64,000 nucleotides of DNA, taken from assembly GCF_033115175.1 (NCBI RefSeq), contig NC_084836.1:67813297-67877296 (forward strand), written 5' to 3'. The notes under the pieces were generated by a model that saw only the letters and a list, made by a program, of their open reading frames with translations, made no database searches and was not told the DNA's origin. The stretch is from Lepus europaeus (taxonomy: Eukaryota > Chordata > Mammalia > Lagomorpha > Leporidae). Position 1 is the first letter of the stretch. The number at the start of each line of letters is the position of its first letter. Both the position numbers and the translations under genes were made by a program. Below, one piece after another: positions 42,301 through 53,926 of this stretch.

Positions 42301-45135
42301 CCTCCTGTGGGACACTCCTAAGCAGGTGACTTCTTCCACTGACGGGTACCCGCTTCTCTTGTCGCCTGTGCTCAGATCCAGGAGCTGCAGGCCACGGCGG
42401 GCCAGCACGGCGATGACCTGAAGCTCACCAAGGCCGAGATCTCGGAGCTCAGCCGGCTGATTCAGAGGATCCGCTCGGAGATAGGGAACGTGAAGAAGCA
42501 GGTATGCCTTGGGATACGCGTCAGCAGGTGGGGCTGATCGAAGTCAGGATGAGAGAGCACGTGGGGCAGGGGCAGAGGCAGAGGCAGGGGCAGGGGCAAG
42601 AGCAGCCTCCCGGCTCAGGTGTCTCCTCCTCGCAGGAGTGAGGAGCAGGTGCATGTGTGGCAGGTGGAGTGTTCCACACTCGGCTCATGAATGGAACACG
42701 CGGCAGGAAGTCACGTGTTCTCCCCAGCAGCTGGTGTTTGCAGGCTGGTAGAGCCACCGGCAATACCGAAGTCACTCTGAAGTCCATGGCCCTGTAGCAT
42801 GATTCTCTGTGGGATATGGGGCAGGACGGGGGGTGAGGGCAGACGCCAAGTGCTTCAGGTTTCCTGGACACACAGGAACTTTATCAGGCTCCATTTGCCA
42901 CCCCCGCTGTACCCCTAAGACAACCTATACACCGCAGAGCCAAGTCTAAGTGGACAGACCTTTCTCAGGGTTAGCATTCGAATCTTCCAACTGATGCTCC
43001 AGGTAGCCGCAAGTGGGAAGGGGGCACACCTTTGCCGTGCCTGTCCCTGCCTCTCCCATGAGCTTGGGTGAAGCATGCCTGGAGCCAGGGAAAAGATAGG
43101 TCTGAAGTTGGAGCAGCTGCAAGCGTCTCAAAGCATTGGTTATCAGCCAGGATCAGAGGAGGGAGCTTGTCTGAGCAGGGCTCCAATGCAAGGTGCTGAA
43201 CCCGTGTGTGTGCCCCTCAGTGCGGCAACCTGGAGACATCCATGGCGGATGCCGAGCAGCGAGGCGACTGCGCCCTCAAGGATGCCCGGGCCAAGCTGGA
43301 CGAGCTGGAGGGAGCCCTGCAGCAGGCCAAGGAGGAGCTGGCCCGGATGCTGCGTGAGCACCAGGAGCTCATGAGCGTGAAGCTGGCGCTGGACATGGAG
43401 ATCGCCACCTACCGCAAGCTGCTGGAGGGCGAGGAGAGCAGGTGCAGCGGGCGGGGGCCTGGTGCCAGGGGCAGCCAGCTCTGTGGTTGTGTTCATGTCC
43501 TCCTGAAACAGAGCCTCTCAGCAAACGAGTTTCCCTCGTGCTGAGCAAGGAAGGCCAAAAGTTAGCCAGCCAGAAGGAGCAATACGTAAGAACCCCCATG
43601 GGTGGAGGGAGAGAGAGTGGTCAGAGCACGGTGTATTCTTGCAGGTGTCCAAGAGTCAGCCAGTTCATGGTTACCCTTGTAAAGCCTGGGGGCTCCGTGA
43701 GGACGCGAACACCTTCTCTTCTTTATTGTAACTAGAGGGAAGTGGAGGCCCAATTCTCCCACACAGCTGGAGATCTGAATGCCTCCTAGCTGGGAGCGGG
43801 CTCCCCGTAGCAAGACTTTCATCCGGGGTCTCCAAGGGTTGAGCATCCTTCTGGGGATGCGTCAGGGAGAGAGGAGGCTGGGAGCAGGTGCAGTTCAGGG
43901 GAGGGAACCCTTCCCGGAGGGGTGTCCCCAGGTGGAGCAGGGTGGGGGGATGCTCAGCAGGAGTAACCTGTCTTTCCGTTCTCAGGATGTCTGGTGAATA
44001 TCCCAATTCCGTGAGCATCTGTAAGTACCTGCAGCTCCCGTTTCTGCCCTTGCCAGAATCCAAGCCCCTCACAGTCAGGGGGCGGGGGTGGGGGTGCTTA
44101 GGGAAGACTACAGGACACAGAGTCGGGGCTCTAGACACCAGGAGGAGGAAGCAGCGGGGGCAGGGAAAGCAGAGCCTGTGAAAGGCCAAATGACGTCCAT
44201 CACAGGTGTGAAGCTGCTTCTGGAAGACCACTTCCTTTTTCTATCACGACCAGACCCCAGCAAGGTCGGGTGGGGGGGACAGGAAGAGAGATTGAGGGGG
44301 CACTGGGAGGCTGGGTGATGCAAAAGTGTAGGTGAGATAACCCCACCGGGGCTCAAACACTGCTCAGGGTTCAGGGGTGCTGCTGTGTTCCTGGTGGTAG
44401 GGCCGCCCCAGCACCCCCTTCTCTAGAGGGAGGCAGCGGCAGGCCACTGTGAAACGACTCCACCCAGGGGCAGGTTCACAGGAAAGAGCCCTCCTCCTGC
44501 AGGCTTAAAGTCTGGTACTGATGGGTGGGCGGGGACTAACGGGGTGGGTGTGGCCAGCCCACGGGCCATATCAGGCCCTCTAAATCAGTCCCTGCCCCAG
44601 CCAAGCAAGCGTGGGCTGGACTTGAAGTTCAAAAACTCTATAGCAGGCTAGTGTTTAACTTGGTAATTTTGTGTGGCCCAAGAGTGACGCTGCAGATGGC
44701 CCTTGGGGCTGGGGGGAGGGGGGAGAAAGCAGGTTCCCCACCCCCACCCGGGGGCCGCAGAGGAGGGAAAGGAAGTCACAGGTGACCGGGACTGATAAAA
44801 AACTCTCCCTTAACTCAAACCACACCACAGGGCGACTCTGGCTCAACACGAAAGCAAGGAAGGAGCCAGCCCTGGGGTGCACGGGGGTGGGAGGGTGGGG
44901 TGGGGGCTCTGACCCGGGCCCGCGCCTGCTTTTCCCCCTCTTGGCAGCTGTCGTCAGCAGCACCAGCGCGGGAGCAGGTGCAGGCTTTGGCATGGGCTTC
45001 GGCACCTCCAGCACATACAGCTACAAGCCTGTGGTGACCGACATTAAGACCAAGGGGAGCTGTGGCAGCGAGCTCAAGGACTCCCTCGCCAAAACCTCTG
45101 GCAGCAGCGGTGTGACCAAAAAGGCCCCCAGATGA
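34667..45135 (+). CDS. KRT72: Keratin 72, type II inner root sheath keratin (9 exons)
   Basis: Type II keratin of the inner root sheath (cuticle in human follicles). Coding exons by GT-AG reading: 34667-35098, 35785-35999, 40935-40995, 41313-41408, 42018-42182, 42376-42501, 43221-43441, 43986-44020, 44948-45135. They total 1,539 bases, so 512 aa (human 511). The ATG at 34667 is chosen because MSRQL is the family N-terminus; the frame is open further upstream but lies in the 5' UTR. Family marks: head [17 protein letters not shown], start of 1[12 protein letters not shown], exon 4 [14 protein letters not shown], helix end [14 protein letters not shown], and tail [12 protein letters not shown] with [13 protein letters not shown] at the end, characteristic of KRT72. 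Intron 2 (about 4.9 kb) is swollen by SINE insertions. No lesion seen. Confidence 0.95.
36222..36588 (-). repeat. C-SINE, antisense
   Basis: Poly-T and reversed tail, a long (GA)n run, ending 'ctacaccacagtgctggcccc'. Flanks repeat ACATTTTAGA (36209 and 36589). Confidence 0.93.
37180..37265 (+). repeat. MIR fragment
   Basis: 'cctcgtggggctgttgcggggttacatgaaataatgtgggtgg' followed by 'ggcagtgtttagcatg' matches the 3' half of MIR (quoted only as identification). Confidence 0.5.
37537..37770 (-). repeat. C-SINE, antisense, head missing
   Basis: Reversed tail to 'ctgctttcccaggcacatcagcagggaactg', where similarity stops. Confidence 0.88.
38290..38645. repeat. Old LINE (L1M-like) remnant
   Basis: 'gtctttttatagttgacttatttcccttaccttagcgaaatgtcttcaagcttcacccgtgttatagcat' is like the 3' region of an old L1 family (identification only). 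It has no coding capacity. Confidence 0.5.
38648..38988 (-). repeat. C-SINE, antisense
   Basis: Poly-T to 'ctactgcaccacagtgccggccc'. Flanked by TTGCTT.TGCTT-type duplications. Confidence 0.92.
39000..39450 (-). repeat. Older-type C-SINE, antisense
   Basis: GA-rich run, 'ctggttcactctccaagtgcctgcac', 'gagccatctcctgccgcctcccacagtgcgcatcggtaggaagcc' and 'cttaaccactgctgtg'. This is the older subfamily whose head region reads 'gtcttaaccgctg..caa'. Confidence 0.75.
39478..39836 (+). repeat. C-SINE
   Basis: Sense, 'gggccagcactgtggtgtagtgggtaaagc' to the (AAATA)n tail. Confidence 0.93.
39838..40193 (+). repeat. C-SINE variant B
   Basis: Sense, 'ggccggcaccgcggctcaatagg' head, 'gttctagtcccag', ending 'cactctgcctgtc' and poly-A. 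Directly adjoins the tail of the previous SINE. Confidence 0.93.
40246..40440. repeat. Inverted-repeat MITE-like DNA transposon
   Basis: The left arm ('ggaaaatggaattaaaagtt', 'aattttggtgcaag') is repeated in reverse complement in the right arm ('cttggcaccaaaatcaactt', 'tttcatttccattttcc'), with arms of about 55 bases around a short centre. Two related fragments are at 26100-26220 and 63540-63690. No transposase is present. Confidence 0.65.
40480..40725 (+). repeat. Older-type C-SINE
   Basis: Sense: 'ggcgcagcagctaaaacacggattaggacacctgcg', 'gtttgattcccggctcc', a (GTCT)n run and a 'caaataaatttaaaaag' tail. Confidence 0.75.
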
Positions 45136-45480
45136 TGACCAGACGGACCCTCGGCTCGGAGCGCGCGGGAGGCTACAGGGCCCGTCCACCTCTTCCCTGT
45201 CTCCCTCCCACCCCTCCCCAAGGCAGGAAGTGCTTTCTCCAGCGTCCCTACCCCGACTCTGTCTCCTCTCTGTCCTGCACACAGGCAGGTGCGCTGATGG
45301 GGGCAGTCCAGGTGCCGGCCCCCTCAGTGGCCTCCCCCTTTGTCACCGTTCGTGGGTGCCTCCCACGCACAAAGACCCAGGGTGCTTCTGAGCTGTAGGC
45401 CTGTCTCCTCGGACCTTCACTGCCAAGGAGATCTCCCCGCCCTATGGTTGATGTTGGGTCCGGTTCTCTGCTTCTCCTGC

Positions 45481-45486
45481 AATAAA
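45481..45486 (+). terminator. KRT72: KRT72 polyadenylation signal
   Basis: AATAAA 346 bases after the stop codon; transcript end expected near 45505. Confidence 0.85.
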
Positions 45487-45565
45487 CCATCCAAGCCACT
45501 TGTCTCTGTCCGTTTTGTTTCCATAAAAGAAAATCTGAACTAGGCCATTCAAATTAAGACAAGAG

Positions 45566-45850
45566 GGGCCAGGCGCTGTGGTGCAGTGGGTTCAACCACT
45601 TCCTGCAGTGCTGGCATCCCATATGGGTGCCGGTTCGAGTCCCGGCCACTCCACCTCTGATCCAGCTCCCTGACAATGCGCTTAGGAAAGCAGCAGAAGA
45701 TGGCCCAAGTGCTTGGACCCCTGCACCCACAAGGGAGACTCAGATGGAGTTCCTAGCTCCTGGTTTGGCCTGGCCAGACCCTCACCATCATAGCCATTTG
45801 AGGAATGAACCAGTGGATGGATGGAAGAGCTCTTACTCTGTCACTCTGCT
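45566..45850 (+). repeat. C-SINE subfamily variant
   Basis: Sense head 'ggggccaggcgctgtggtgcagtggg' with the variant 3' half ('ggcctggccagaccctcacc', 'gaatgaaccagtggatggatggaagag') also seen in antisense at 31471-31753. Confidence 0.85.
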
Positions 45851-45852
45851 TT

Positions 45853-45915
45853 TCTTTTTAAAAGATTTATTTATTTATTTGAAAGTCAGAGTTTCACAGA
45901 GAGAGAAGCAGAGGC

Positions 45916-45969
<54 letters not shown>

Positions 45970-46199
45970 GGCTGCAATGGCCGGAGCTACACCAATCTTA
46001 AGCTAGGAGCCAGGAGTTTCTTTCAGGTCTCCCATGCAGGTGCAGGGGCCCAAGAACTTGGGCCATCTTCTACTGCTTTCCCTGGTCATGGCAGAGAGCT
46101 GGGTTGGAAGTGGAGCAGCCAGGACTTGAACTGGTGCCCATATGGGATGCCAGGACTGCAGACTGGGGCTTTATCCCGCTATGCCACAGCGCTGGCCCC
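45853..46199 (-). repeat. C-SINE, antisense
   Basis: Reversed tail, (GA)n, to 'cgctatgccacagcgctggcccc'. It lies tail-to-tail with the preceding SINE, so the pair can form an inverted repeat. Confidence 0.92.
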
Positions 46200-46844
46200 T
46201 GAGAGGTGGGCATCTAGACCCTGCTAGAGAGCCACACCTGGACAGCTGGCCCAGCTTGGTCTCCATCACCCACTGCCTGGCTGGCCTTGGCCACCCCTTC
46301 TTGCCCGCATCTCCTCCCTCCGCTGTCCCCACTGTCCCTCCTGCCTGTCCCCAGCCACAGGTGCCCTGCTCTCATCTTTGGCTGGGTTCTCTTCACCCTA
46401 GAGCATGACGCCTGTGTGTATACCCTCTGTGCCTACTGTGTGGGGCAATTGTGGGGCCAGGCTTTGCTCAGACACTGGGGATCCCAGAACATGGGAGACG
46501 GGCACAGCAATGAGCAGAGCGAGGTGGAATGTGATGCCGAGGGGTGCCAACCACTCTGGCGAGAAATCCAATGCGGTAAGAAGCAGAGGGAGCCAGCGCG
46601 CTCTTGTAGCCATGTGCACGTGCATGTGTGCTTGTACGGGAGCTTTGTTGCCCAGGCGGTGAGCACAGGCAATCTGAGCCAAGTGCCTCGGGCTGGCACT
46701 GTCGCTGAAGCATGAGTCTCGCTGCGGGGGTGGCGTTTAGGCGCCTGACCCCGCTGTTCTGGGGATTTCTGGATCTTTCTACTCCAGCCCTCCCCAGGCA
46801 GGCCCAGGCTTGCACACCTAGGGCTCCCTCAACTGTGAGGGCCC
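46200..46844. other. Intergenic unique sequence
   Basis: No gene, RNA or clear repeat recognised. Confidence 0.5.
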
Positions 46845-46851
46845 ATTCCAA

Positions 46852-46905
<54 letters not shown>

Positions 46906-47158
46906 GTCTCCCTTCACTCGTTCCCTCCCCCTGAATGTCCACAGGTCCAAGGCTGGGCCAAGGCCAAAGCCAGAAGCCAAGAACTCAGTGTATGTCTCCC
47001 ATGTGGGCAGCAGGGAGCCAGCTGCTTGAGCCATCACCTGCTGCCTCCCAGGGTGTGCATTAGCAGGGAGCTGGAATCGGGACTCGAACCCAGGCCCTCT
47101 GATACAGGATGCAGGTGTCCCAAGCAGTCTCATCCACGAGGCCAAACGCCTGGCCCTC
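46845..47158 (-). repeat. Older-type C-SINE, antisense
   Basis: (GA)n run, 'cttcactcgttccctccccctgaatgtcc', 'gccatcacctgctgcctcccagggtgtgcattagcaggg' and 'gaggccaaacgcctggccc' (identification only). Confidence 0.8.
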
Positions 47159-47643
47159 CCGTCCCCGCCTCACTGCAATCCTGCTCCAGCCTCTGTGGTC
47201 AGGGCCTTTGTTCATGCGGTGCTTGGTCCCTGCAGGTGGAACGCATCAAGCCAGCTAGCGTGCAATGAGAAAGAACGTGATAGCGCCCGGCCCAACAACT
47301 CCCCCTTACCCTCCCATCCTCTGGGTGAGCAAACTGAGGCCTGGTGACTGAGTGACCTGCCGAGTTAACCGGGGGAGCAGCAGGGTCTGGACTGGCAGCC
47401 TGCATACTCCCCCAGCTCCGTCCCCAAGCTCGTGTTCCGGCTAGTGTGACGCCAGCTGCTCACACATCTGTTCCCCGCTGCACCCCTCTCATCCCCCTGT
47501 CCCAACGCCCTCATGCAGCGCTCGGCACCGCTGGAGAACGTTCTCTGATCTGGCCCGCCTTCAGCGGGGATAAAGCACGCCCCATGCACCTGCTTGTTGA
47601 AAACTTGACGCACAAATGACAGAACGCACTTACGTGTGTGACT

Positions 47644-48147
47644 CTGTGCTCTGTGTGTGTTATTTACATGCAGACAACTTAGGGCTTCTGTACCCAAACT
47701 GTTTGCTCTGCACAGGTGCCAGACTGGGTCCCTGGCCAGCAGGCAAAGCCACAACGGGCAGGCAGAGGGATGGAGTTTTCTAGACCCAGCTTCAGATCTG
47801 GTCCTATTGTCCGATGGCCAGTCATGTCGTAGGGCACCTGTCCAAGACATCACCATGGAGGAGACTTGTGATGACAGAATGCCACAGGGAGGCCTGGGGG
47901 CGTGGTGCTCGCTGCCATGGTGATGGCAGCCACGCCGCTGGAAGCAGGGCATCCCTTCTGAGAAGCGCAGCGCGGGCTGACTGCCTGTGTGCACGCACTT
48001 ACACACATGCGGGTGGCGCTCCAGAGACGCCGCCTCTGTCACACAGAAGCAGTGCACGCTGAACAAGCACTACAAGTGCTGTGTATGGGGGCCGGTGCTG
48101 TGGCGTAGTGGGTAAAGCCGCTGCCTGCAGTGCCAGCATCCCATATG
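47644..48147 (+). repeat. Duplicated segment, copy A (504 bp)
   Basis: Matches 53927-54430 at a constant offset of 6,283 with no indel and about 18 mismatches (roughly 96% identity). The copy includes the first 60 bases of a SINE, which continues normally here, so this is probably the source copy. Confidence 0.92.
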
Positions 48148-48240
48148 GCTGCTGGTTCGAGTCCTGGCTGCTCCACTTCCGATTTGGCTCCCTGCTAATG
48201 CACCTGGGAAAGCAGCAGAAGATGGCTCAAGTCTTTGGGG
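48088..48240 (+). repeat. C-SINE, 3'-truncated
   Basis: Sense head 'gggggccggtgctgtggcgtagtgggtaaagcc' to 'cagcagaagatggctcaagtc'; the rest is lost. Confidence 0.88.
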
Positions 48241-48245
48241 TTTGG

Positions 48246-50339
48246 GGGCGACCTGGGAGATTCCTGGCTGTGCACTGGGTCATGCCTGAGAGAGTGTGGA
48301 TGAGCAGCAGGGCTGTGCCCGGAGCCCTGGCCTAAGAGACTTCAGTGAGAGGGAGCAGGGCATGGTGTCTGCTCACCGAACGGGGCTCCCTTCCCAGCAG
48401 GGAGGATCCTGGGCCTGGGCGCCTCTATTTTGTGCTCACACTGCCCTCTGCCGTCATCCCCGGGTACTGCAGGTGCCTCTCCACCGCCAGGGAGGAGCCT
48501 GCGGGATCTTCCTTGGCTCCCAGCCTCCAAGTTGCCCGTACCGCGCCCTGGCTCCTGCCTCCCCTGTGCTACCCTCTGACCTCTCCTCTCACAGGAGGGA
48601 GGAGGGGCAGGGGCCACCCCTGCAATCCACCCTCGTCGCCCTGTCTCTGTGAGATGTCCACTCCCATCCCTGCATGACACAGCCCTCAACCTCCACTTGC
48701 ATCTGGCTTCTCCAGCCCCAGGAGGCTCCTGAGCCGCCCCCCGTCAGTCCAGGCTCAGAAGTTCCAGGTCCTTCCGACTGGAACTCCAGGTGCAACGCCA
48801 AGTTGTGGAGGAGAGGCCCGGCCGGCTCAGGCTCTGAGCCCTTGTGTGCAGCCCCGGGGTTGGAGAGGATGCAGGAGCCACGGCAGACGGCGTCCTTGTG
48901 CCGGTTTTCGCCTCTCACAGCCGTAACTTGGGAGCCGGTCTCCCTGATCTTTTGCTTTCTCATCTGTGACGTGGGCACAGTTACGTCCCAGGGTTTGGTG
49001 TGAGGAGGATGATTCTGAATGCGCAGCCCGGGGCCCCGTGCACGTCAAGCCCTAGACGAATGCAGAGCAGGCCCACGGTCACTCCTCGTTCCATCGCATT
49101 CCCTTTTCTGGCTCTCGGAGCCCACATTCTTTCCCAGAAACCTCTCTGCCATGGCTGCGGGCTCCTCTGAGCCCTCTGTGGCTCCCTATTGTGATGCGGG
49201 TCCTCCACTCTGGCTGCCAACTTCCCTGTCTCCTTTCCCATAGCCAGGAGCCACTGTGCCTCTTGCTCCCTGGAGGGCGGCATTGTCCCCTGCTCTCTGG
49301 CTGCAGCCTCCAGGTTCACTCCACAACCGGCCTCCCGCCACTGCTGGAAGCCCAGCCACACTCCCCAGGGGTCTCCACGGACACTCGTGACCCTGGGGGG
49401 GATGGGGACTGGGTCCCTGGCGCCGTGTCCCTTGCCTCCTTCTCTTCAGGGCTGGGCTGTGGGGGGCGGGGAGCTAGCTAGCGCCAGGCACCCCCAAAGC
49501 CCACCTGCCCAAGCCTCTGTTTCCAGGGCAGGTTCGCATCCTGGAGCTTCCGCAGGGAGAGGGGTCCCTGTATGCGGCCGGAGACCCTCCCTCCCAGCCA
49601 GGGCCCCTTTCCTGGCTGCCAGCCTTGGGGGTCCGCCTTGCACTCTTTCTGCATCCCTTGTCCCCCCACCCCCAGTCTCTCCTGTCCATCCACCCCGTCT
49701 TCCCCAAGCCCCTTCTAAAGCACCCTCTTCTTATTTCTCCACGCCCCACTGTGGTCTCTCCTTCCTCCCAATTCTCACATCGCCTCTGGTTGCCAAGGAC
49801 CCCTTGGCAGCTCCCTTCCTGAGTCTGTGCCCAGAGTCCAGCAGGCGCGGTTATAACGTGGGCACGGGGAGGGGGGTGCCATTGCCCCCCATCCCCACCC
49901 AAGGCGGGTGTCTCCTCCCCGCCCCCGGCCCTCCCCAGGCCTGGGCCATGCCCTAGGCTCAGGAGGGGCTGGGCTTCTTCCTGTTTGGGCTGGTGGGAGC
50001 CGGAGAGTGCGTCATTAGCAATGGCGAACTTTGCAGATGCGCGGAGGGAGAGGCGGATCAAGCCGTTGAGGCCAAAAGAAGGATACGTTTTCGCCAGCTT
50101 GTCTTTCCAAAAAGAACCAGGGATTTCGACCAGGAGGAGGGGCTGGGAGTGAGAAGACGCCTGCCTCGCCTCACACTTCTTCCAAAGGAGGAGGGGCCTG
50201 CAAGGCTACCTGGCTGGGGGAAGGTAGTCTGCCCAGAGCAAGACAGCGCTTGCCTGGGACATAGCTCTGTGCACCTGGGCGAGGACCGGGGCAGGGGGTG
50301 GAGCTTTTCTCCCAAACAGGAGGGGAGAAGCAGAAGCAA
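48246..50339. other. Intergenic unique sequence
   Basis: GC-rich with no recognised gene. Open frames (for example 49993-50349) show no family resemblance, no splice context and no conserved motif. Confidence 0.5.
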
Positions 50340-50349
50340 CAGGGGCTGA

Positions 50350-50354
<5 letters not shown>

Positions 50355-50389
<35 letters not shown>

Positions 50390-50390
50390 G
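50355..50390. repeat. (GA)n microsatellite
   Basis: About 17 GA units. Confidence 0.9.
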
Positions 50391-50635
50391 GAGGAGCTTG
50401 GTGGGGCCCAAGCCAGGTGTGCCGTAGGAGCAGCAGCCGGCAGATCCTGAGCCAGGCAGGGGAGCTGGGCAGGGCAGAGCCTGGGGTTGCCGGCGAGGCC
50501 TCTGCTCTGTCTTTCACAAGTGTCATCTGCACCAGTGTAGCTCCTAGCGGTGGACAGTGGGAAAGTCCCTCAGCACGGTGTCTGGTTCTCAGTGTGGACG
50601 GAACTCAGTGCAAATCCGTGCCATCTGGCCACCTG

Positions 50636-50745
50636 TTTTCTTTCTTTTTCCTCCTTCCTTCCTTCCTTCCTTCCTTCCTTCCTTCCTCCCTCTCTCTCTC
50701 TTTCTCTCTCTTTCTTTCCTTCCTTCTTTTTTCTCTTTCTCATTG
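50636..50745. repeat. (TTCC)n/(TTTC)n pyrimidine tract
   Basis: About 110 bases of TTCC, CTCT and TTTC repeats upstream of an antisense SINE. Confidence 0.9.
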
Positions 50746-51056
50746 TTTATTTTAAAAGTCAGTTATACAGAGGCAGAGACAGAGAGAGGGAGAGATCTTC
50801 CATCTGCTGGTTCACCCCCGAAATGGCTGCAATGGTCAGGGCTGGGCCAGGATGAAGCCAGGAGCCAGGAGCTTCTTCCAGGTCTCCCATGTGGGTGGTA
50901 GGGGCCCAAGCTCTTGGGCCATCTTCTACTGTTCTCTCAGGTACATTACAGGGAGCTGGATCATAAATGGAGAGGCTGGGACTTGAACCGGTGCCCATAC
51001 AGGATGCCAGCATCATGGGCGGTGGCTTTACTTCCTACGCCACATTGCTGGCCCCT
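50746..51056 (-). repeat. C-SINE, antisense
   Basis: 'tttattttaaaagtcagttatacagaggcagag' to 'ctacgccacattgctggcccc'. Confidence 0.9.
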
Positions 51057-52216
51057 ACCTGTTTCCTTAATAACCTGAGGGTTACAGGAGCGTGTGTGAG
51101 CAGAAGGGGCACTCGTGGGGGTAGAGGCAGACCAGGGAATTGCCTGGGGTCTCAGAGGCTTGGAGAGATGGGCTCTCCTTGAGCCCTAAGATCTCCTGGG
51201 GAATTCGGCACCCGCTCCTCTGCCAGATGGTGGGTGAGGTTTGGATGACCAGCCGCCCCGAAACTCCTGTGTCCTGGATAAGCCTGTCTTCCCCACCCCA
51301 GCCAGCACAAGACGTCAGTTGCTCCTCCAAGGGGTGCTGAGCTCCTCCTGACGGCCCCGCCCGGGGTGCTAGCCCTTGTCTTCTGTGCTCAGAGCTGCCT
51401 GGCTGCTTCTTACCGCACAGAGTACAGCTTTTCCTCCCTGGCTCCATAGCTCCACCTGCTGGCAGTGATGGTTATGCCACCCCACTCCCACCATGCTGCT
51501 GTCCTGTCTGGTTGGCCTGGACACTCCGGGTGCCAGGGGTGTCCCGTCAGGAGGGTGAAGGGTTTCCCAAGGGGAGCAGACCGTGGAGCAGGATGGAGAG
51601 GCGGGCTCCTTCACACCCTGGGGGGTGTCGGGCTTCTGCACCAGAGCCACTGTGCTTTGTCCCAGGTCTTGCCCTCCAGGAGTGAGCTTGAGAATCCTTC
51701 AATCTACCTTCTTCCTCTCTGCTAATGGCCTTTCTCTACGAATCTGGATGCCTTCTATGTGCAGGGACAGCCGGGAGGCCACAGGGCGAGGGGACAGGGG
51801 CCTGCATCACTGGCCCCAGACTCAGCAGAGGCCACACGGCTTGTGTCTGTGGGGTTCCTCCTGGCCGTGCTTTCTCTCTGCAGAGGGGGACTCTCACCCC
51901 ACCCCAGGGATGTTCCAACCCAGGGTGAGGGGAGCTCAGCTCCTCAGGATCCTGCAGACACCAGTGTCACCCCCCCCCCACTTCCCCTGTGCAGCAGAGC
52001 CCACTCTGACCTAGAACCCTGGCTCTACGAGGCTGCCCCCCAGGATCCCCGTGTGACTCTGCACTGCCCACGGCAGGGAGGGGATACTCCAGCCTGCACC
52101 CCCATCTTTCCCTGGGGATCCTGTGCCATCCTGCAACCCACCTGGCTTCTCACTGTCTCAGGTGCACACGCACCTGCCAGTCTGGCCAAGCCACTGCAGG
52201 TCCAGAGTGTGCTTTA
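51057..52216. other. Intergenic unique sequence
   Basis: No gene or clear repeat recognised. Confidence 0.5.
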
Positions 52217-52218
52217 GT

Positions 52219-52544
52219 CTGTTTTTTTTTTTTTTTTTAATTATTATTAGAGTTAGACAGTGAGGGAGAGAAACAGAGAGAAAGGTCTTCCTTCCATTGG
52301 TTCACCCCCCAAATGGCTGCTATGGCCAGAGCTACGCCGATCCGAAGCCAGGAGCCAGGTGCTTCCTCCTGGTCTCCAATGCGGGTACAGGGGCCCAAGC
52401 ACTTGGGCCATCCTCCACTGCACTCCCGGGCCACAGCAGAGAGCTGAACAGGAAGAGGAGCAACCGGGACTAGAACTCGGCATCCATATGGGATGCTGGT
52501 GCCGCAGGTGGAGGATTAACCAAGTGAGCCACGGTGCCAGCCCC
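52219..52544 (-). repeat. C-SINE (intermediate variant), antisense
   Basis: Poly-T to 'accaagtgagccacggtgccagcccc'. Flanked by AGTCTGTTTTTTT duplications. Confidence 0.92.
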
Positions 52545-52649
52545 TTCAGTCTGTTTTTTTAATCCACACCTGGTGAAGACTTAGGGTTAATAAAAAGCAG
52601 GTTTTCTGGTGTTTTTTAAAATTCTGTTTTATTTACTTATTTATTTTTA

Positions 52650-52918
52650 AACTTTGATATTTTTATTTGAGAGGTGCACACACCCACACACGCACACAGA
52701 GCTCCAATCCGCTGGTTTCTTCTTCTTCGAATGTTTACAGTGGCTGGGGCTGGATCAGGGCCAAGGCCAGAAGCCGGGAACACACTTCAGGTCTCCCAAG
52801 TGGATGGCAGGAACCCAATCGCTTAAGCTGCCCGGGGTCTGCTTTAGCAGGAACCTGGAGCCAGGTTCTCCAATGTGCGGGTGTGGGCATGCTAACCACG
52901 AGGCCACCTGCCTGTGCC
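52650..52918 (-). repeat. Older-type C-SINE, antisense
   Basis: 'tttgatatttttatttgagaggtgcacacac' then 'cactggctggggctggatcagggccaaggccagaagccggg'-like body and 'aaccacgaggccacctgcctgtgcc' (identification only). Confidence 0.7.
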
Positions 52919-53429
52919 TAGTCTGTTTGGTTTTATTTTGAACCAGAGTTTCACTAACGGCTTGTTGAACGCACGTTACCCAACACCGGCGTGTAGAGCT
53001 AAAACCACAGCAGGGGCGGCAGCAGAACCGCTTTCCTGTGGCTGTCTTTTGTCTCCTCCAGGCCTGTTGACTTCTAGAGAGGAAAGAGGGCGCCCTCCAC
53101 ATCCCCATCGTGTCCCGCATGCAGCTGATGTAGCTCTACGCCCCGTAGCTGCTTCTGCAATGAGTCAGTCCGTTCAGGCCGGGGGGGCGGGGCGTTCCTT
53201 AGTCCAAGGTGTTCAGGGACCAGGGTGTGGAGTGTGGTGACTAATTAAAGGGTGGCCAGCACAGCGAAGGCTGGAGCTGTCAGAGAGCCTTCTGTGTAGG
53301 CTAAAGACAGCTACCCTGCAATTAGATTTCCTAGGGATCAAGAGGAGGGGTGTGTGTGTGTGGCAATGATCCTAACACTGTTTTTGGGAAACTCCCTCTG
53401 CCTCTACTTCTTCCTCCTGTCAGTGTCTC
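52919..53429. other. Intergenic unique sequence
   Basis: No gene recognised; contains GACTAATTAAAG near 53240 without further promoter context. Confidence 0.5.
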
Positions 53430-53926
53430 CGCCACCACCCTAAACACCACCGTCACTGTCATCACCACCACCAGTCACCCTCACCCTCACCACCACCACC
53501 ACCACCATTACCACTGCATCACCATCACCACCACCATCACCATCACCACCAGTCACCCTCACCCTCACCCTCACCACCACCACCACCACCATTACCACTG
53601 CATCACCATCACCACCACCATCACCATCACCACCAGTCACCCTCACCCTCACCCTCACCACCATCACCATCACTACCAGTCACCCTCACCCTCACCATCA
53701 CCACCATCACCATTGCCACCAGTCACCCTCACCCTCACCACCACCACCACCACCACCACCATTCTCACCAGCATCACCATCACCACCACCATCACCATCA
53801 CCACCAGTCACCCTCACCCTCACCATCACCACCACCACCACCATTCTCACCAGCATCACCATCACCACCACCATCACCATTGCCACCAGTCACCCTCACC
53901 CTCACCACCACCACCATCACCATTAC
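53430..53926. repeat. (CAC/CAT)n array, left block
   Basis: Trinucleotide CAY repeat with periodic 'AGTCACCCTCACCCTCAC' interruptions, giving a higher-order pattern. Almost no G on the + strand. Creates long His/Thr/Ser/Pro frames that are not genes. Confidence 0.95.

Noticed and set aside
49993-50349. Open frame with ATG in fair context and a basic product
   Set aside because: No recognisable domain, no splice or polyA context, and alternative frames are equally open; not supported as a gene.
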